DNA of 64,000 nt from Nocardioides albertanoniae (GTDB lineage Bacteria > Actinomycetota > Actinomycetes > Propionibacteriales > Nocardioidaceae), in contig NZ_VFOV01000001.1 of the NCBI RefSeq assembly GCF_006716315.1, forward strand, positions 2,992,501 to 3,056,500, in the 5' to 3' direction. The position numbers and the translations under genes were made by a program. Numbering within the stretch: position 1 is the stretch's first letter; each line of letters begins with the position of its first letter. The notes beneath the pieces are model-generated. The model saw only the letters and a program-made list of their open reading frames with translations. It was not told the origin of the DNA and made no database searches. Shown here piece after piece: positions 1 through 7,778 of this stretch.

Positions 1-493
1 GATGGAGGGACTGCAACGAGGCCACCGCGATCGGCCCCACGAGCGCGTCCGACGGCGTACGCACCCCACCGGTGAGGATGACGCTGGTGCCGCGCTTTCC
101 CAGCTGCTCGGCGATGTGCATCGAGTTGGTCACCACGGTCAGGTCGAGCGAGGCCGGGAGCGCGCCGGCGAGGGTCCAGGTGGTGGTGCCCGCGGAGAGG
201 CCGATCGCGGAGCCCGGGGTGATCAGCTCGAGCGCCTGCTCGGCGATCGCGCGCTTCTCCTCGACCTGGCGCACGCCCTTGGCCTCGAAGCCGGGCTCGT
301 CGGTGCTCGGCCGGCCCTTGACCGTCGCCCCGCCGTGCACCTTGTCGATGCGTCCCTGCGCGGCGAGCGCGTCGAGGTCGCGTCTGATGGTCATGTCCGA
401 GACGTCGAGGAGAGTCGCGAGCTCGGCCACCCGGGCGGCACCGCGCCGCTCGATCGCCTCGATGATCCTGCCCTGTCGCTCGGCCGCCAACAT
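1..493 (-). CDS. DeoR-family transcriptional regulator, C-terminus cut by window edge
   Basis: The first ~164 residues are visible. An N-terminal DeoR-type winged helix-turn-helix runs from MLAAERQGRIIEAIERRG through VAELATLLDVSDMTIRRDLD to KVHGGAT, the family's DNA-binding signature. The start of the sugar-phosphate sensor domain follows (SAGTTTWTLAGAL, then VVTNSMHIAEQL). Family members usually repress sugar catabolism genes and respond to a phosphorylated sugar. The ATG at 493 is preceded by an AGGAC-like ribosome site. It is divergent from the secreted GH2 glycosidase at 745, which makes that gene a plausible target; this is inference from position. The rest lies left of the window. Confidence 0.9.
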   Translation of the reverse strand, partial: MLAAERQGRIIEAIERRGAARVAELATLLDVSDMTIRRDLDALAAQGRIDKVHGGATVKGRPSTDEPGFEAKGVRQVEEKRAIAEQALELITPGSAIGLSAGTTTWTLAGALPASLDLTVVTNSMHIAEQLGKRGTSVILTGGVRTPSDALVGPIAVASLQSLH

Positions 494-608
494 GTCCTGA
501 CCATCTCACTTCCACAGCAGGGCGCCGCGTACGACACCGGGAGTTGTGGTCAAGGTTCGCATCATCACCGATTCGTGTCTATATCTGTTCATTTCGTGCT
601 CGACTCTG

Positions 609-646
609 TTGACACTCGTTGGTTCTTGTGTGTGAAATAGATCACT
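609..646 (+). promoter_or_regulatory. Candidate promoter and CRP-like site upstream of the GH2 gene
   Basis: TTGACA at 609-614 is followed after 18 bp by TGAAAT at 633-638, an acceptable -35/-10 pair. Overlapping the -10 is TGTGA-N6-TCACT at 631-646, one base from the CRP-family consensus TGTGA-N6-TCACA. The 494-744 gap between the divergent DeoR and GH2 genes holds nothing else obvious. Catabolite control is inferred. Confidence 0.45.
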
Positions 647-744
647 CGCCTGGGCTCGGTCACCCGTCTTTCGGGGCGCCGGGCCGAGCCCGGGACGGGG
701 AGTGCGGATCCCCTCCCGCGCGCTCGTCGAGAAAGGCTCAGCCA

Positions 745-3279
745 GTGACAACGAAGTCTCCTCGTCCCGCCGCGGTCAGACCGCGGCCGGCACTCCGCAC
801 TCTGCCGCTCAGCATCCTCACCGCAGTCGCCCTGGTCGCGACGATGGTCGTCGCCTTCGGCAGCCGCGCCGAGGCCGATGACGGCTCCCAGGCCGCCGGC
901 CTGTCGATGACCACCCCGTGGACCGACGACGTCTCCCCCGACAACGCACTGCCCGACTACCCCCGCCCCCAGCTGACCAGGTCCGCATGGCGCAGCCTGA
1001 ACGGCACCTGGGAGTTCGCCGGTGCCGCGGCCGACGAGCAGCCTCCCTTCGGGCAGACGCTCGACGAGGAGATCCTGGTCCCCTACCCCGTCGAGTCGTC
1101 CCTCTCCGGCATCGGCCGTCGTGAGGACCGGATGTGGTACCGACGTACGTTCGAGGCGCCGCGGTCGTGGCACATCGGGCCCGAGAGCAGGCTCGTGCTC
1201 AACTTCGGGGCCATCGACTACGACTCCACCGTCTACGTCAACGGCGTCGAGGTGGCCACCCACCGCGGCGGCTACGACAAGTTCTCCGCCGATGTCACCG
1301 ACGCTCTGCGCGGCAACGGCCCGCAGGAGATCCTGGTCGGTGTCACCGACCTCGGCGACCAGACCTGGCAGCCCCTGGGCAAGCAGCGCAACGTGCCCGA
1401 CCGCGGCATCTTCTACGAAGGCGCCTCGGGCATCTGGCAGACCGTCTGGATGGAGCCGGTCTCCGCCCGCGGCCACGTGCAGAGCCTGCGTACGACGCCC
1501 GACATCGACTCCTCCACGCTCGCCCTCACCGTCGACGCCGCCGATGCCGACGGCGCGAGCGTCGAGGCGGTGGTCAAGGCCGGCAAGAAGACCGTGTCGG
1601 TCACCCGCGGCACGGCCGGAGCAAAGCTCACCGTGCCGGTGCCGAAGGCACGGCTGTGGTCACCCGACGACCCCTACCTCTACCAGCTCCAGGTCACCCT
1701 CAAGCGCGGAGGCAAGGTGGTCGACACCGTCGGCTCCTACTTCGGCATGCGCGAGATCGGCACGAAGAAGGGAGCCGACGGGAAGCTCCGGATCACGCTC
1801 AACAAGAAGATCACCTTCTTGATGTCCACGCTCGACCAGGGCTACTGGCCCGACGGCATCTACACCGCACCGACCGACGAGGCGCTGCGCTGGGACATCT
1901 CCGAGACCAAGAAGCTCGGTTTCAACACGATCCGCAAGCACATCAAGGTCGAGCCCGACCGGTGGTACTACGCGGCCGACCAGCTGGGGATGCTCGTGTG
2001 GCAGGACATGCCCGCGATGAAGACCGGCGGCACTCCCCCGCCCGAGGCGCAGGAACAGTTCAAGCTGGAGCTGGAGACGATGGTCGACCAGCACGACTCG
2101 TGGACCTCGATCATCGGCTGGGTGCCGTTCAACGAGGGCTGGGGCGAGTGGGACCGCACCGAGACCGGCGAGATCGCCGACCAGGTCAAGGCCCAGGACC
2201 CCAGCCGCCTGGTCAACGCCCACAGCGGGGTGAACTGCTGCGACTCCCACGGCGACAGCGGGCGCGGCGACGTGATCGACTGGCACGCCTACACCGGGCC
2301 GGCGCAGAACATGCCCACCGACGACCGCGTCGCCATCGACGGCGAGCACGGCGGCTACGGCCTGGAGGTCGAGGACCACATGTGGTTCGGCGAGGGTCAC
2401 GCCTATCAGATGGCGGCGACCAAGGAGGAGCTCACCAGCCTCTACGTCGAGAACCAGGAGGCCGTGCTCGACTCGGCCCAACGCTGCGGCATCAGCAGTG
2501 CCATCTACACCCAGACCACCGATGTCGAGCACGAGGTCAACGGCTTCTACACCTATGACCGCCAGGTCAAGAAGATGGACTTCGCCCAGGTGCGCGCGGT
2601 GAACCAGTCGATCATCGACGGCGCCGACGGCTCCGGCACCCCGCCCGGCGAGGTCGACCCCGGCACCCCGGGCCTCGACGGCGTGCACGCCTACCCGTTC
2701 TCCGAGGGCAGCGGCACCACCACCGCCGACGCGGTCGGTGACGCGGACGCGACGCTGACCGAGACCGAGTGGGCGCCCGGCGTCGACGGGAACGCGCTCT
2801 CCTTCGCCGGCGCCGGAGAGGCCGACACCGGCGACACGCTGATCAAGACCGACGGCAGCTACAGCGTCTCGGCATGGGTGAAGCTCGACGAGGCCGGCGA
2901 CTCGTTCCAGACCGCGGTCAGCCAGGACACCGGTCGCGACAGCGCTTTCTTCCTGCAGTACAGCGGCGCCGACCAGCGGTGGTCGATGAGCTTCAGCGGC
3001 GTTCGGGCCCTGTCCTCCGAGAAGCCCGAGCCCGGTCGCTGGTATCACCTCACCGGCGTCCGCGACGCGGCCACCGGAAGCCTGGCGCTCTACGTCGACG
3101 GGCACAAGCAGGGCGAGCAGCAGGTCTGCACGGCGCCGGCCACGACCGGCCACACCGTGGTCGGACGCGGCCAGTTCGGCGGCAACCTCGTCGACTACCT
3201 GCGTGGCGACATCGACGAGGTGCGCGTCTTCGACCGGGCACTCTCCGCGGAGGAGGTCGCACAGCTCGCGGGGCAGTAA
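745..3279 (+). CDS. Secreted glycoside hydrolase family 2 protein with C-terminal LamG-like domain
   Basis: A GTG start at 745 gives 844 residues and is preceded by GAGAAAGG. An N-terminal signal peptide (basic start, hydrophobic LSILTAVALVATMVVAFG, cleavage near residue 46) indicates export. A GH2 sugar-binding jelly roll, an immunoglobulin-like domain and a TIM barrel follow. The acid/base glutamate is E464 in FNEGWGEW, and the likely nucleophile is E534 in DGEHGGYG. A linker (GSGTPPGEVDPGTPG) leads to a concanavalin-like LamG domain (about residues 650-844) ending in IDEVRVFDRALSAEEVAQL, probably for glycan binding. GH2 covers beta-galactosidases, mannosidases, glucuronidases and others, so the substrate cannot be fixed from sequence. 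It sits divergent to a DeoR regulator. Confidence 0.9.
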   Translation: MTTKSPRPAAVRPRPALRTLPLSILTAVALVATMVVAFGSRAEADDGSQAAGLSMTTPWTDDVSPDNALPDYPRPQLTRSAWRSLNGTWEFAGAAADEQPPFGQTLDEEILVPYPVESSLSGIGRREDRMWYRRTFEAPRSWHIGPESRLVLNFGAIDYDSTVYVNGVEVATHRGGYDKFSADVTDALRGNGPQEILVGVTDLGDQTWQPLGKQRNVPDRGIFYEGASGIWQTVWMEPVSARGHVQSLRTTPDIDSSTLALTVDAADADGASVEAVVKAGKKTVSVTRGTAGAKLTVPVPKARLWSPDDPYLYQLQVTLKRGGKVVDTVGSYFGMREIGTKKGADGKLRITLNKKITFLMSTLDQGYWPDGIYTAPTDEALRWDISETKKLGFNTIRKHIKVEPDRWYYAADQLGMLVWQDMPAMKTGGTPPPEAQEQFKLELETMVDQHDSWTSIIGWVPFNEGWGEWDRTETGEIADQVKAQDPSRLVNAHSGVNCCDSHGDSGRGDVIDWHAYTGPAQNMPTDDRVAIDGEHGGYGLEVEDHMWFGEGHAYQMAATKEELTSLYVENQEAVLDSAQRCGISSAIYTQTTDVEHEVNGFYTYDRQVKKMDFAQVRAVNQSIIDGADGSGTPPGEVDPGTPGLDGVHAYPFSEGSGTTTADAVGDADATLTETEWAPGVDGNALSFAGAGEADTGDTLIKTDGSYSVSAWVKLDEAGDSFQTAVSQDTGRDSAFFLQYSGADQRWSMSFSGVRALSSEKPEPGRWYHLTGVRDAATGSLALYVDGHKQGEQQVCTAPATTGHTVVGRGQFGGNLVDYLRGDIDEVRVFDRALSAEEVAQLAGQ

Positions 3280-3286
3280 CCGTCGC

Positions 3287-3363
3287 AGCTGTAACACGTC
3301 GTTCGTAGGTCTATCCGGTCGTTCTGATAGGGCGACCAGTCCTACGAACGACGTGTTACAGCT
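3287..3363. terminator. Perfect 23-bp inverted repeat with 31-nt loop downstream of the GH2 gene
   Basis: Arms at 3287-3309 (begins AGCTGTAACACG) and 3341-3363 are exact reverse complements. The 31-nt loop can form smaller pairs (CTATC with GATAG; GGTCG with CGACC). It begins 8 bp after the GH2 stop and ends 50 bp before the next start. It is probably a terminator, but the arms are less GC-rich than is usual for this genome and there is no T tract. Confidence 0.6.
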
Positions 3364-3412
3364 CGCCGCGAGCCCACTGGGACCGATTCGGGATTCCTGA
3401 AAGACTCTGCCA

Positions 3413-4240
3413 GTGACCATCCTCATCAGCGCCGACGAGCTCGCCACCGCACTCGACTCCGACCACCCACCGGTGCTCCTGGACGTACGCTGGCAGCTCG
3501 GTGGCCCGCCAGGACACGAGTCCTACCTCGAGGGTCACATCCCCGGCGCGGTCTACGTCGATCTCGACACCGAGCTCGCCGGCCATGGTGAGCCCACCGG
3601 CGGCCGCCACCCGCTCCCGACGCTCGAGGCCCTGCAGACCGCGGCCCGGCGCTGGGGGATCCACGAGGGTGACACCGTCATCGCCTACGACGCGGTGGGC
3701 GACACCGCCGCTGCCCGCGCGTGGTGGCTGCTGCGCTGGGCAGGCATCGGCGACGTACGCCTCCTCGACGGTGCTCTCGGCGCCTGGACCGAGGCGGGGC
3801 ACCCGCTGGCCACCGACGACGTCGTGCCGACGCCGGGCTCCGTGAGCCTCACGCCCGGACACCTCACCGTGCTCCCCTTCGAGCAGGTCGCGGCCTACGA
3901 CGGCGTGCTGCTCGACGCTCGCGCAGCCGAGCGCTACCGGGCCGAGGTGGAGCCCGTCGACCCGAAGGCCGGCCACATCCCCGGTGCGACCTCCGCACCC
4001 ACCAGTGACAACCTGCGCCCCGACGGAAGGTTCCTGCCCGCCGAGGAGCTCCGCGCTCGCTTCACCGCCCTCGGCGTCGAAGCAGACTCCCCCGTCGCCA
4101 CCTACTGCGGCTCCGGCGTCACCGCTGCCCACCAGATCGCCGCCCTGGCGATCGCCGGCCACGACGCCGCGCTCTTTCCGGGCTCATGGAGCCAGTGGAG
4201 CAACCACGACCTCCCGGTCGCGACCGGCGAACAGACCTAG
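3413..4240 (+). CDS. sseA: Sulfurtransferase, two-domain rhodanese
   Basis: The protein has 275 residues from a GTG at 3413, the usual length for tandem-rhodanese thiosulfate or 3-mercaptopyruvate sulfurtransferases. The N-terminal inactive rhodanese repeat begins LLDVRWQLGGPPG and contains GHIPGAVYVDLDTELAG. The C-terminal repeat carries the catalytic cysteine C232 in the loop TYCGSGVTAAH. That CGSGVTA loop is commonly seen in thiosulfate-type enzymes, though donor preference cannot be settled here. It acts in the cytoplasm, moving sulfane sulfur to acceptors such as cyanide or thiols. It stands alone between the inverted repeat and the next promoter. Confidence 0.9.
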   Translation: MTILISADELATALDSDHPPVLLDVRWQLGGPPGHESYLEGHIPGAVYVDLDTELAGHGEPTGGRHPLPTLEALQTAARRWGIHEGDTVIAYDAVGDTAAARAWWLLRWAGIGDVRLLDGALGAWTEAGHPLATDDVVPTPGSVSLTPGHLTVLPFEQVAAYDGVLLDARAAERYRAEVEPVDPKAGHIPGATSAPTSDNLRPDGRFLPAEELRARFTALGVEADSPVATYCGSGVTAAHQIAALAIAGHDAALFPGSWSQWSNHDLPVATGEQT

Positions 4241-4247
4241 AAGGCCC

Positions 4248-4278
4248 TTGACCTCAAGTTCACTTCATCTTCAAGCAT
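4248..4278 (+). promoter_or_regulatory. Promoter resembling MerR/SoxR-type operators, one half degenerate
   Basis: TTGACC (4248-4253) is followed by CTCAAGTTCACTTCATCTTC and, at the long 19-bp spacing typical of MerR-family promoters, a weak AAGCAT. The left half CCTCAAGTT (4252-4260) matches the SoxR-type half site, but the right half has diverged from ACTTGAGG. No MerR-family gene lies nearby in the window. Confidence 0.4.
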
Positions 4279-4310
4279 GGTCGCACTACAGCGAGAGATG
4301 GAGTCGGACC

Positions 4311-5186
4311 ATGACAGAGAAGATCGACCGCCCCGCGGTCACCGTGATCGGGCTGGGAAACATGGGCTCAGCGGTCGCACGAGCGTTCCTCGAGCGCGGC
4401 TATCGCACCACGGTCTGGAACAGGACGGCCGACAAGGCCGACGCGCTCGTCGAGGTCGGAGCCGAGGTGTCGACGACCGCGGCGAAGGCGGTGGCGGCGA
4501 GTCCGCTGACGGTCATCAGTCTCCTGGACAACACCGCGGTCGAGGCGGTGCTCGACTCCGTCGGCGACGCCGCCGCGGGCAGCACCCTGATCAGCCTGAC
4601 CAGCGGCTCCCCCGCGCAGGCACGGGCCAACGAGTCGTGGGCGATCGCCCACGGCGCGACGTACCTGGACGGCAAGGTCATGGGCGACCCGCCCGACGTC
4701 GGCACGCCCAAGATGTCGCTGGCCTTCAGCGGCGGGCGCGATGCGTTCGACACCGCCGATCCGACGCTCCGCGAGCTCGGCTCCGTCGTCTACCACGGGC
4801 CCGACGCGGGATCGGCCGCGGTCGAGTTCAACGCCCAGGTCGCGATGGGCTACGAGTTCCTGATCGGCTTCCTGCACACGCTCGGCCTGGTCGAGAGCGA
4901 AGGCATGGACGTGGAGGCGTTCACCGAACGACTCGCCGGCTCACTGGCCGGTTACGCAGGGCTGCTGAAGATGATGGCCGGTGCGATCAAGAGCGGCGCG
5001 TACGGCCCGGACCTGGGCTCGCTCGACGTACAGGCGGCACTCATGGACGACCTGATCAGCCATCGGGAGTCGGCAGGCACCGAGACCGTACGCATGCGGG
5101 AGGTCAAGGCGCTCATGGACCGCCGGATCGCCCAGGGTCACGGTGACCAGGGCTTCTCCAGCATGTATGAGTTGCTGCGCCACTAG
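4311..5186 (+). CDS. NAD(P)-dependent oxidoreductase of the imine reductase / beta-hydroxyacid dehydrogenase superfamily
   Basis: The protein has 291 residues from ATG 4311. The N-terminal Rossmann fold has GLGNMGSAVARAFLERGY (nucleotide-binding turn at residues 14-19) and VWNRTADKADALVEVGA. The VWNRT-KA pattern, where R and T would contact the NADPH 2'-phosphate, is typical of imine reductases rather than classical 3-hydroxyisobutyrate dehydrogenases. The C-terminal all-helical part (GPDAGSAAVEFNAQVAMGYE onward) matches the dimerising domain of that group. The likely reaction is NADPH-dependent reduction of a C=N or C=O bond; the substrate is unknown. Its TAG stop lies in the CTAG that the following IS element duplicated on insertion. 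Confidence 0.8.
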   Translation: MTEKIDRPAVTVIGLGNMGSAVARAFLERGYRTTVWNRTADKADALVEVGAEVSTTAAKAVAASPLTVISLLDNTAVEAVLDSVGDAAAGSTLISLTSGSPAQARANESWAIAHGATYLDGKVMGDPPDVGTPKMSLAFSGGRDAFDTADPTLRELGSVVYHGPDAGSAAVEFNAQVAMGYEFLIGFLHTLGLVESEGMDVEAFTERLAGSLAGYAGLLKMMAGAIKSGAYGPDLGSLDVQAALMDDLISHRESAGTETVRMREVKALMDRRIAQGHGDQGFSSMYELLRH

Positions 5187-5187
5187 A
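5182..5187. repeat. Left target-site duplication of the IS481 element (ACTAGA)
   Basis: ACTAGA here matches 6319-6324. This copy supplies the TAG stop of the plus-strand oxidoreductase and, on the other strand, the TAG stop of the transposase. Confidence 0.92.
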
Positions 5188-6193
5188 TGTGATGCCCAGC
5201 CAGGTTGTTCAATCTGGTGATGGGTGCGGCTTTCCCGATTGCTGAGTGGGGCCGGTGGTGGTTGTACTGGTGGACCCATCCTGGCAGGGCGGCGAGTCGG
5301 GCGGATTCGGAGTTGTAGAACTTCTTGAATGCCCATCCCTCGGCCAGGGTGCGGTGGAAGCGTTCGATCTTCCCGTTGGTCTGTGGCCGGTAGGGCCTGG
5401 TCTTCTTCGGCGTGATGCCTAGATCTGCGCAGGTTTCGCGCCATAGGTGGGACTTGTAGCAGCTGCCGTTGTCGCTGATGACACGCTGGACGGTGACGCC
5501 GCGGGCGGCGAACCAGGCGACCGCGTTCTTGAGGACCGCGACAGCGGTTTGGCTGGTCTCGTCGTCGTGGGCTTCGACGTAGGCCACGCGGGAGTGGTCG
5601 TCGATCACGGTGTGTAGGTAGCAGGTTCCGATCAGTGGTTGACGGTGTTTGTTCTTGGGTCCACCGGTGCGTTTGGCTGTTGTGGAGCGGTTCTTGTCGC
5701 CCTGCTGTTTGCCGAGGTAGCGCCAGCCGCCGCCGTCGGGGATCTTGCCGAGCTTCTTGACGTCGACGTGGATCAGGTCGCCGGGCTTGTCGTGTTCGTA
5801 GCGGCGGATCGGCTCACCGGTGGCCCGGTCGATGTGGGCGAGACGGTTGATCCGACACCGCACGAGCACGGCGTGCACGGTCGAGGAAGCCATGTTGAGC
5901 CTGTCGGCGATCTGGACCGGCCCGAGGCGTTGTTTCCACCGCAGATGCACGATCTTGCGCACGACCGGAGCCGGGGTCAGGTTGGGTTGATGGTGCGGCG
6001 CTGAGGACCGGTCGAGCATCCCAGCCGGACCTTCGTAGCGGTAACGCTCGGCCCACTTCTTCGCGGTACGCCACGAGACGTCATAACGCTCAGCAGCGCG
6101 GGCCGGCGGCCAGCCGTGTTCAACGACGAGACGCGCAAGCCTGAGCCGGGCGCGAGGGGTCAGGGCAGCGTTGGCATGGGTAGCGTGGGACAC
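5183..6193 (-). CDS. IS481-family transposase (DDE)
   Basis: The protein has 336 residues from GTG 6193, with GGAGAGG upstream. It has an N-terminal helix-turn-helix (ARLRLARLVVEHGWPPARAAERYDVS), a second HTH (LGPVQIADRLNMASSTVHAVL) and an rve-type catalytic core. The acidic triad is visible in DLIHVDVKKLGKI, VISDNGSCYKSH and TNGKIERFHRTLAEGW. It cuts and joins the IS ends. The last codon ATC crosses the IS boundary and the TAG stop lies in the target duplication, so insertion at a CTAG completes the gene. A hairpin over the start region may limit read-through expression (see 6191-6258). Confidence 0.95.
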   Translation of the reverse strand: MSHATHANAALTPRARLRLARLVVEHGWPPARAAERYDVSWRTAKKWAERYRYEGPAGMLDRSSAPHHQPNLTPAPVVRKIVHLRWKQRLGPVQIADRLNMASSTVHAVLVRCRINRLAHIDRATGEPIRRYEHDKPGDLIHVDVKKLGKIPDGGGWRYLGKQQGDKNRSTTAKRTGGPKNKHRQPLIGTCYLHTVIDDHSRVAYVEAHDDETSQTAVAVLKNAVAWFAARGVTVQRVISDNGSCYKSHLWRETCADLGITPKKTRPYRPQTNGKIERFHRTLAEGWAFKKFYNSESARLAALPGWVHQYNHHRPHSAIGKAAPITRLNNLAGHHI

Positions 6194-6318
6194 GAAGGCC
6201 TCTCCTGGTGGCGGAACTGGTTCCTAGACAGCTCCACTCCACACCGGGGAGGCCTTCGTCCATCTACACCTCAGACCGTGTCGTCACAGGAACTCGACCA
6301 ACGTGCCTGGGCATCACA
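5188..6318. mobile_element. Complete IS481-family insertion sequence, 1131 bp
   Basis: The boundaries are set by terminal inverted repeats that agree at 18 of 20 positions: TGTGATGCCCAGCCAGGTTG at 5188-5207 and, reading inward from 6318, TGTGATGCCCAGGCACGTTG. The TGT ends are typical of IS481. A 6-bp target duplication ACTAGA flanks it (5182-5187 and 6319-6324). One intact transposase gene fills most of it. Matching ends, an exact target duplication and an undamaged ORF suggest a fairly recent and possibly still active insertion. Confidence 0.95.
6191..6258 (-). promoter_or_regulatory. Hairpin that could hide the transposase ribosome site in read-through RNA
   Basis: CGAAGGCCTC (6193-6202) and GAGGCCTTCG (6249-6258) are perfect 10-bp inverted arms inside the IS. 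The inner arm covers the GTG start's first base and part of the GGAGAGG ribosome site (6199-6205). RNA entering from the neighbouring minus-strand genes would carry both arms. RNA started within the loop would not. This is the logic known for IS10 and IS50; its use here is inference. Confidence 0.45.
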
Positions 6319-6324
6319 ACTAGA
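6319..6324. repeat. Right target-site duplication of the IS481 element (ACTAGA)
   Basis: This is the second copy of the duplicated target. On the minus strand its CTA provides the TAG stop of the VOC-family gene. Confidence 0.92.
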
Positions 6325-6718
6325 CCTGCGCGGCGACCTCGGCCTCCGAGCGAAGCACGCAGAGCTGGTTGCCCTCGGGGTCGGCGAAGATCACCCACCC
6401 GGTGCCGGGGCCGTACTTGCCGCGGTGATCGGCCACCTGGGTCGCGCCGAGACCGAGGAGCCGCTCGACCTCCTCGTCGCGCGTGCCGCTGCGCGGACGC
6501 AGGTCGAGGTGGATCCGCTTGGCCGGCAGCTCTGCGTCGGGCACCTCGATGAACAGCAGCCGGTGGCCGGTCTCGGGGTCGAGGATCATGCACTCCTCGT
6601 GGCCCGGCAGGTTGGGGTCGCCCTCGACATCGACATAGCCGAGCAGAGCCTTCCACCACTCCGAGAGCGCGTAGGCGTCGTGGCAGTCGATGGTCGTGTG
6701 CGAGACGAAGAGGGTCAT
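6320..6718 (-). CDS. VOC/glyoxalase-family protein
   Basis: The protein has 132 residues from ATG 6718. It is a single vicinal-oxygen-chelate unit: MTLFVSHTTIDCHDAYALSE, GHRLLFIEVPDAELPAKRIH, and GWVIFADPEGNQLCVLRSE at the end. The HLDLRP and DPEGNQLCV segments are typical of small glyoxalase/bleomycin-resistance-like proteins. Members bind or convert small electrophiles or drugs; the ligand is unknown. It lies 62 bp downstream of a TetR gene on the same strand, so the two are probably cotranscribed. Its stop codon was duplicated and preserved by the IS481 insertion. Confidence 0.8.
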   Translation of the reverse strand: MTLFVSHTTIDCHDAYALSEWWKALLGYVDVEGDPNLPGHEECMILDPETGHRLLFIEVPDAELPAKRIHLDLRPRSGTRDEEVERLLGLGATQVADHRGKYGPGTGWVIFADPEGNQLCVLRSEAEVAAQV

Positions 6719-6780
6719 CCCCACATCGAAGCCGGTGGCCGCACTCTCGTCCAGCGAGTTTGCGGCCACCGGACGTTTTG

Positions 6781-7503
6781 TCAGGCCGGCTCGGCGACCT
6801 TGTCCTCCATGAACCGCGGGAGCAGGTCGATGGCGATGGGCGCGGCGGCCTCGATCTTGGCCTGGTCGACGCCACAGATGCGCAGGCACGAAGCGGCGAT
6901 CGCCCACGCCTCCGAGCACGGGATCCTACGGTTCGGGTTCTCGGTGCGCATGTTGATCACGGCCTCGACCATCTGGATGAGCAGGTCGCCGAGCTGCTTG
7001 AAGCTGATCGCCGAGCGCACCGTCTTCGAGGCGACCTCGCCCGCCAGACGCGCGTAGTGCTCGGAGAGCTCGTCGTGCTCGGTGCGGAACTCGTCGTAGA
7101 CCTCGCACTTGGCCACGTCGGGCAGCTGGTAGAGCATGCCCACGTTGTGCGGCACGTCTGCCAGGGTGCGTACGTCGACGAGCACCAGCAGGTAGAGAGC
7201 CGTCTCGTAGTCGAGCGGCGGCACCTGGGCGAGGATCTCGTGCACCTTGTCGGTGGTCGGACGCACCGACCGCCGGAGGAGCTCGGCGAGGATCTCGTCC
7301 TTGCCCGCGAAGTGGTAATAGAGCGACGCCTGCCTGATGCCGACCATGTCGGCGATCTCTCGAGTCGACGTCGCGGCGAAGCCCTGGGAGACGAACAGCC
7401 GCGAGGCGGCGTCCAGGATCTGATCGCGTGGAGAGGTCGTGCTCGAGTCGGGAACATGCCTAGGGCGGCCGGGCCGAGAGCGCCTAGTTGTCATGTGACC
7501 CAT
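6781..7503 (-). CDS. TetR/AcrR-family transcriptional regulator
   Basis: The protein has 240 residues from ATG 7503; an in-frame ATG at 7494 is an alternative, and neither has an ideal ribosome site. The N-terminal TetR helix-turn-helix is clear: DQILDAASRLFVSQGFAAT, then REIADMVGIRQASLYYHFAG and KDEILAELLRR. The C-terminal ligand domain is not assignable. An 8-bp inverted repeat 16 bp upstream of the start is a natural autoregulatory operator. The VOC gene immediately downstream is the most likely co-regulated gene. Confidence 0.88.
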   Translation of the reverse strand: MGHMTTRRSRPGRPRHVPDSSTTSPRDQILDAASRLFVSQGFAATSTREIADMVGIRQASLYYHFAGKDEILAELLRRSVRPTTDKVHEILAQVPPLDYETALYLLVLVDVRTLADVPHNVGMLYQLPDVAKCEVYDEFRTEHDELSEHYARLAGEVASKTVRSAISFKQLGDLLIQMVEAVINMRTENPNRRIPCSEAWAIAASCLRICGVDQAKIEAAAPIAIDLLPRFMEDKVAEPA

Positions 7504-7519
7504 CTAACCCCCATTCAGA

Positions 7520-7540
7520 CTTTCAAGGAAGACTTGAAAG
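7520..7540. promoter_or_regulatory. Candidate TetR operator CTTTCAAG-N5-CTTGAAAG
   Basis: Perfect 8-bp arms flank GAAGA, just upstream of the TetR gene. The remaining 7541-7778 gap before nhaA has short palindromes (CGCACGTGCG, TTCGTACGAA) but no assignable element. Confidence 0.65.
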
Positions 7541-7778
7541 GACCTAATCCTCTACAACTTCTGAGCCTTATGGCCCATTCGACATAGTGACATTGGGCTA
7601 CCTGATGCGCACGTGCGTCACAGTGCGTTTGCACCGGTTGACTGCGCTGGATACGCCCCCATGACGATCTGCCGTCACCATCAGTAACGACGGTGTAGAT
7701 GACGAGTCACGCATCTGTGGATTTTTCGTACGAACCTGTCTGGATCCGCACCAGACGGCAACTCTCTAGAGTCGTGGT

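Noticed and set aside
1660..3447. Long minus-strand open frame (nearly 600 codons) opposite the GH2 gene
   Set aside because: It is a GC-rich shadow of the real gene: no domain pattern, composition dominated by V, L, D, G and R, and it runs through the inverted repeat.
3413..3450. Possible RNA switch between the inverted repeat and the rhodanese gene
   Set aside because: The gap is too short, and no conserved riboswitch core could be recognised.
7541..7778. Regulatory RNA or riboswitch upstream of nhaA
   Set aside because: Short palindromes are present, but no pattern matching a known pH- or sodium-responsive element.
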